Shown here: in pieces, positions 63,494 through 64,000 of the stretch
How positions within the stretch are numbered: the stretch's first letter is position 1
How the letters are laid out: each line of letters opens with the position of its first letter
Assembly: GCA_027451525.1 (NCBI GenBank)
Contig: DAIDJF010000002.1
Span: 49,841-113,840 of the forward strand
Length of the DNA: 64,000 nucleotides
Direction of reading: 5' to 3'
Origin: Ktedonobacterales bacterium
Lineage (GTDB): Bacteria > Chloroflexota > Ktedonobacteria > Ktedonobacterales > Ktedonobacteraceae
Program-made: the position numbers and the translations under genes
The notes under the pieces: model-generated
Told to the model about the DNA's origin: nothing
The model's input: the letters and a program-made list of their open reading frames with translations, nothing else
The model's database searches: none

Positions 63494-64000
63494 ATGAATG
63501 AACATATTCTAGTTTGTGTCGCCTGGCCCTATGCGAAAAGTCCCACCCACGTCGGACAAATTGTTGGCGCGTATCTGCCCGCCGACACCTTTGCACGCTA
63601 TCACCGTCTCGCTGGCAACCATGTCCTCATGGTCTCCGGCAGCGACGAGCATGGCACACCAATCCTCGTTGACGCTGAACGCGAAGGCATCTCTCCACGC
63701 GAGTTTGTTGCGCGCTATCATCAACAGATTTGTGATGTCTGGCAACGTCTCGGTATCGCCTGGGATTTATACACGGAAACAGGCACAGAAAACCATTATC
63801 GCATCACACAAGACTTTTTCCTGAAGCTGTACGAAAAAGGCTATATCTTCAAAGATACGATGCAATCGCCCTATTGTCCTACCGACCACCGTTTCCTGCC
63901 CGACCGCTACATCGAGGGGACCTGCCCTAACTGTGGCTATGCAGGCGCACGTGGCGACCAGTGCGATAACTGCGGTCACACGCTGGACCCGATTGATCTC
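63494..64000 (+). CDS. metG: Methionyl-tRNA synthetase, N-terminal part (cut by window end)
   Basis: The first 169 residues of the class I enzyme that charges tRNA-Met; the gene runs past the window. The Rossmann start VCVAWPYAKSPTHVGQIVGA, then AYLPADTFARYHRLAGNHVL and MVSGSDEHGTP match MetG. The HIGH motif reads HVGQ, with Gln replacing the last His. A zinc-knuckle insert follows (CPTDHRFLPD, CPNCGYAGARGDQCDNCG), giving the double-knuckle form found in archaeal-type and some bacterial enzymes. It is preceded by a consensus-spaced promoter and a ~124-base leader. Confidence 0.95.
   Translation, partial: MNEHILVCVAWPYAKSPTHVGQIVGAYLPADTFARYHRLAGNHVLMVSGSDEHGTPILVDAEREGISPREFVARYHQQICDVWQRLGIAWDLYTETGTENHYRITQDFFLKLYEKGYIFKDTMQSPYCPTDHRFLPDRYIEGTCPNCGYAGARGDQCDNCGHTLDPIDL

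Noticed and set aside
1..64000. CRISPR arrays, insertion sequences, prophage or integrative elements
   Set aside because: No regularly spaced direct repeats, transposase, integrase or phage structural genes were recognised; the single tRNA has no attached integrase or repeated 3' end nearby.

Overview
The window looks like chromosomal DNA of a Ktedonobacteria-type Chloroflexota bacterium. This is inferred from gene content, not from a database search. Housekeeping genes of a monoderm-like cell (obg, recA, recR, dnaX, topA, tyrS, metG, nrdR, SRP RNA, murT-gatD) sit among large regulatory proteins (CHAT-STAND-TPR, a membrane Ser/Thr kinase, TPR proteins, receivers) and an oligopeptide ABC transporter. 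Base composition is moderate and even. I see no insertion sequence, prophage, integrase or CRISPR array, so this is core/accessory chromosome rather than a mobile island.

Layout. 1-9.6 kb: the end of an MFS transporter, then on the minus strand a 1289-residue CHAT-ATPase-TPR protein, the GTPase Obg, a Dps-like ferritin, a Ser/Thr kinase and a type II NADH dehydrogenase. 9.76-9.92 kb: a solitary tRNA with its own promoter and terminator. 10.3-13.3 kb: 2-oxoacid:ferredoxin oxidoreductase (two subunits) and a small zinc-ribbon protein. 13.6-17.6 kb: a divergent urease (fused gamma-beta, then alpha) without accessory genes, facing an APC permease. 17.7-25.4 kb: a metallophosphoesterase, a nucleotidyltransferase-fold protein, a small membrane protein, a P-loop kinase, two gene relics, a PQQ-propeller lipoprotein, an SDR and a DUF4032-type kinase-like protein with a probable AUA start. 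25.4-30.4 kb: a DNA-maintenance block recA / recR-ybaB-dnaX-SRP RNA, with the SRP RNA-dnaX-ybaB-recR order also known from Bacillus. 30.4-41.9 kb: MTA phosphorylase, TyrS, Hsp20, a ribbon-helix-helix/glyoxalase fusion with a palindromic candidate operator, a homocysteine methyltransferase-MTHFR fusion, a DUF255 protein, an isocitrate dehydrogenase and topoisomerase I.

42.2-47.3 kb: MurT-GatD (amidation of the peptidoglycan stem peptide), a protein with a ClpX-type zinc finger, a small DUF6788-like protein, NrdR and a stand-alone cyclic-nucleotide-binding domain. 47.6-52.2 kb: a probable three-gene operon of unknown function (a 746-aa TPR protein plus two unrecognised proteins). 52.4-60.9 kb: two paralogous peptide-binding lipoproteins followed by the dppBCDF-type transporter. 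61-64 kb: two single-domain response regulators (one with Glu in place of the phospho-accepting Asp), ThiF, and the 5' half of metG behind a long leader.

Metabolic themes that connect genes: 2-oxoacid oxidoreductase with isocitrate dehydrogenase (TCA carbon flow with ferredoxin); MTA phosphorylase, homocysteine methyltransferase/MTHFR and MetG (methionine cycle and use); urease, permease and peptide import (nitrogen acquisition). The least explained elements are the accessory-less urease, the CHAT protein with a zinc-ribbon-like insert, the TPR cassette at 47.6-52.2 kb, and the RHH-VOC fusion with its operator. Protein identifications rest on motifs read by eye; no search was run.
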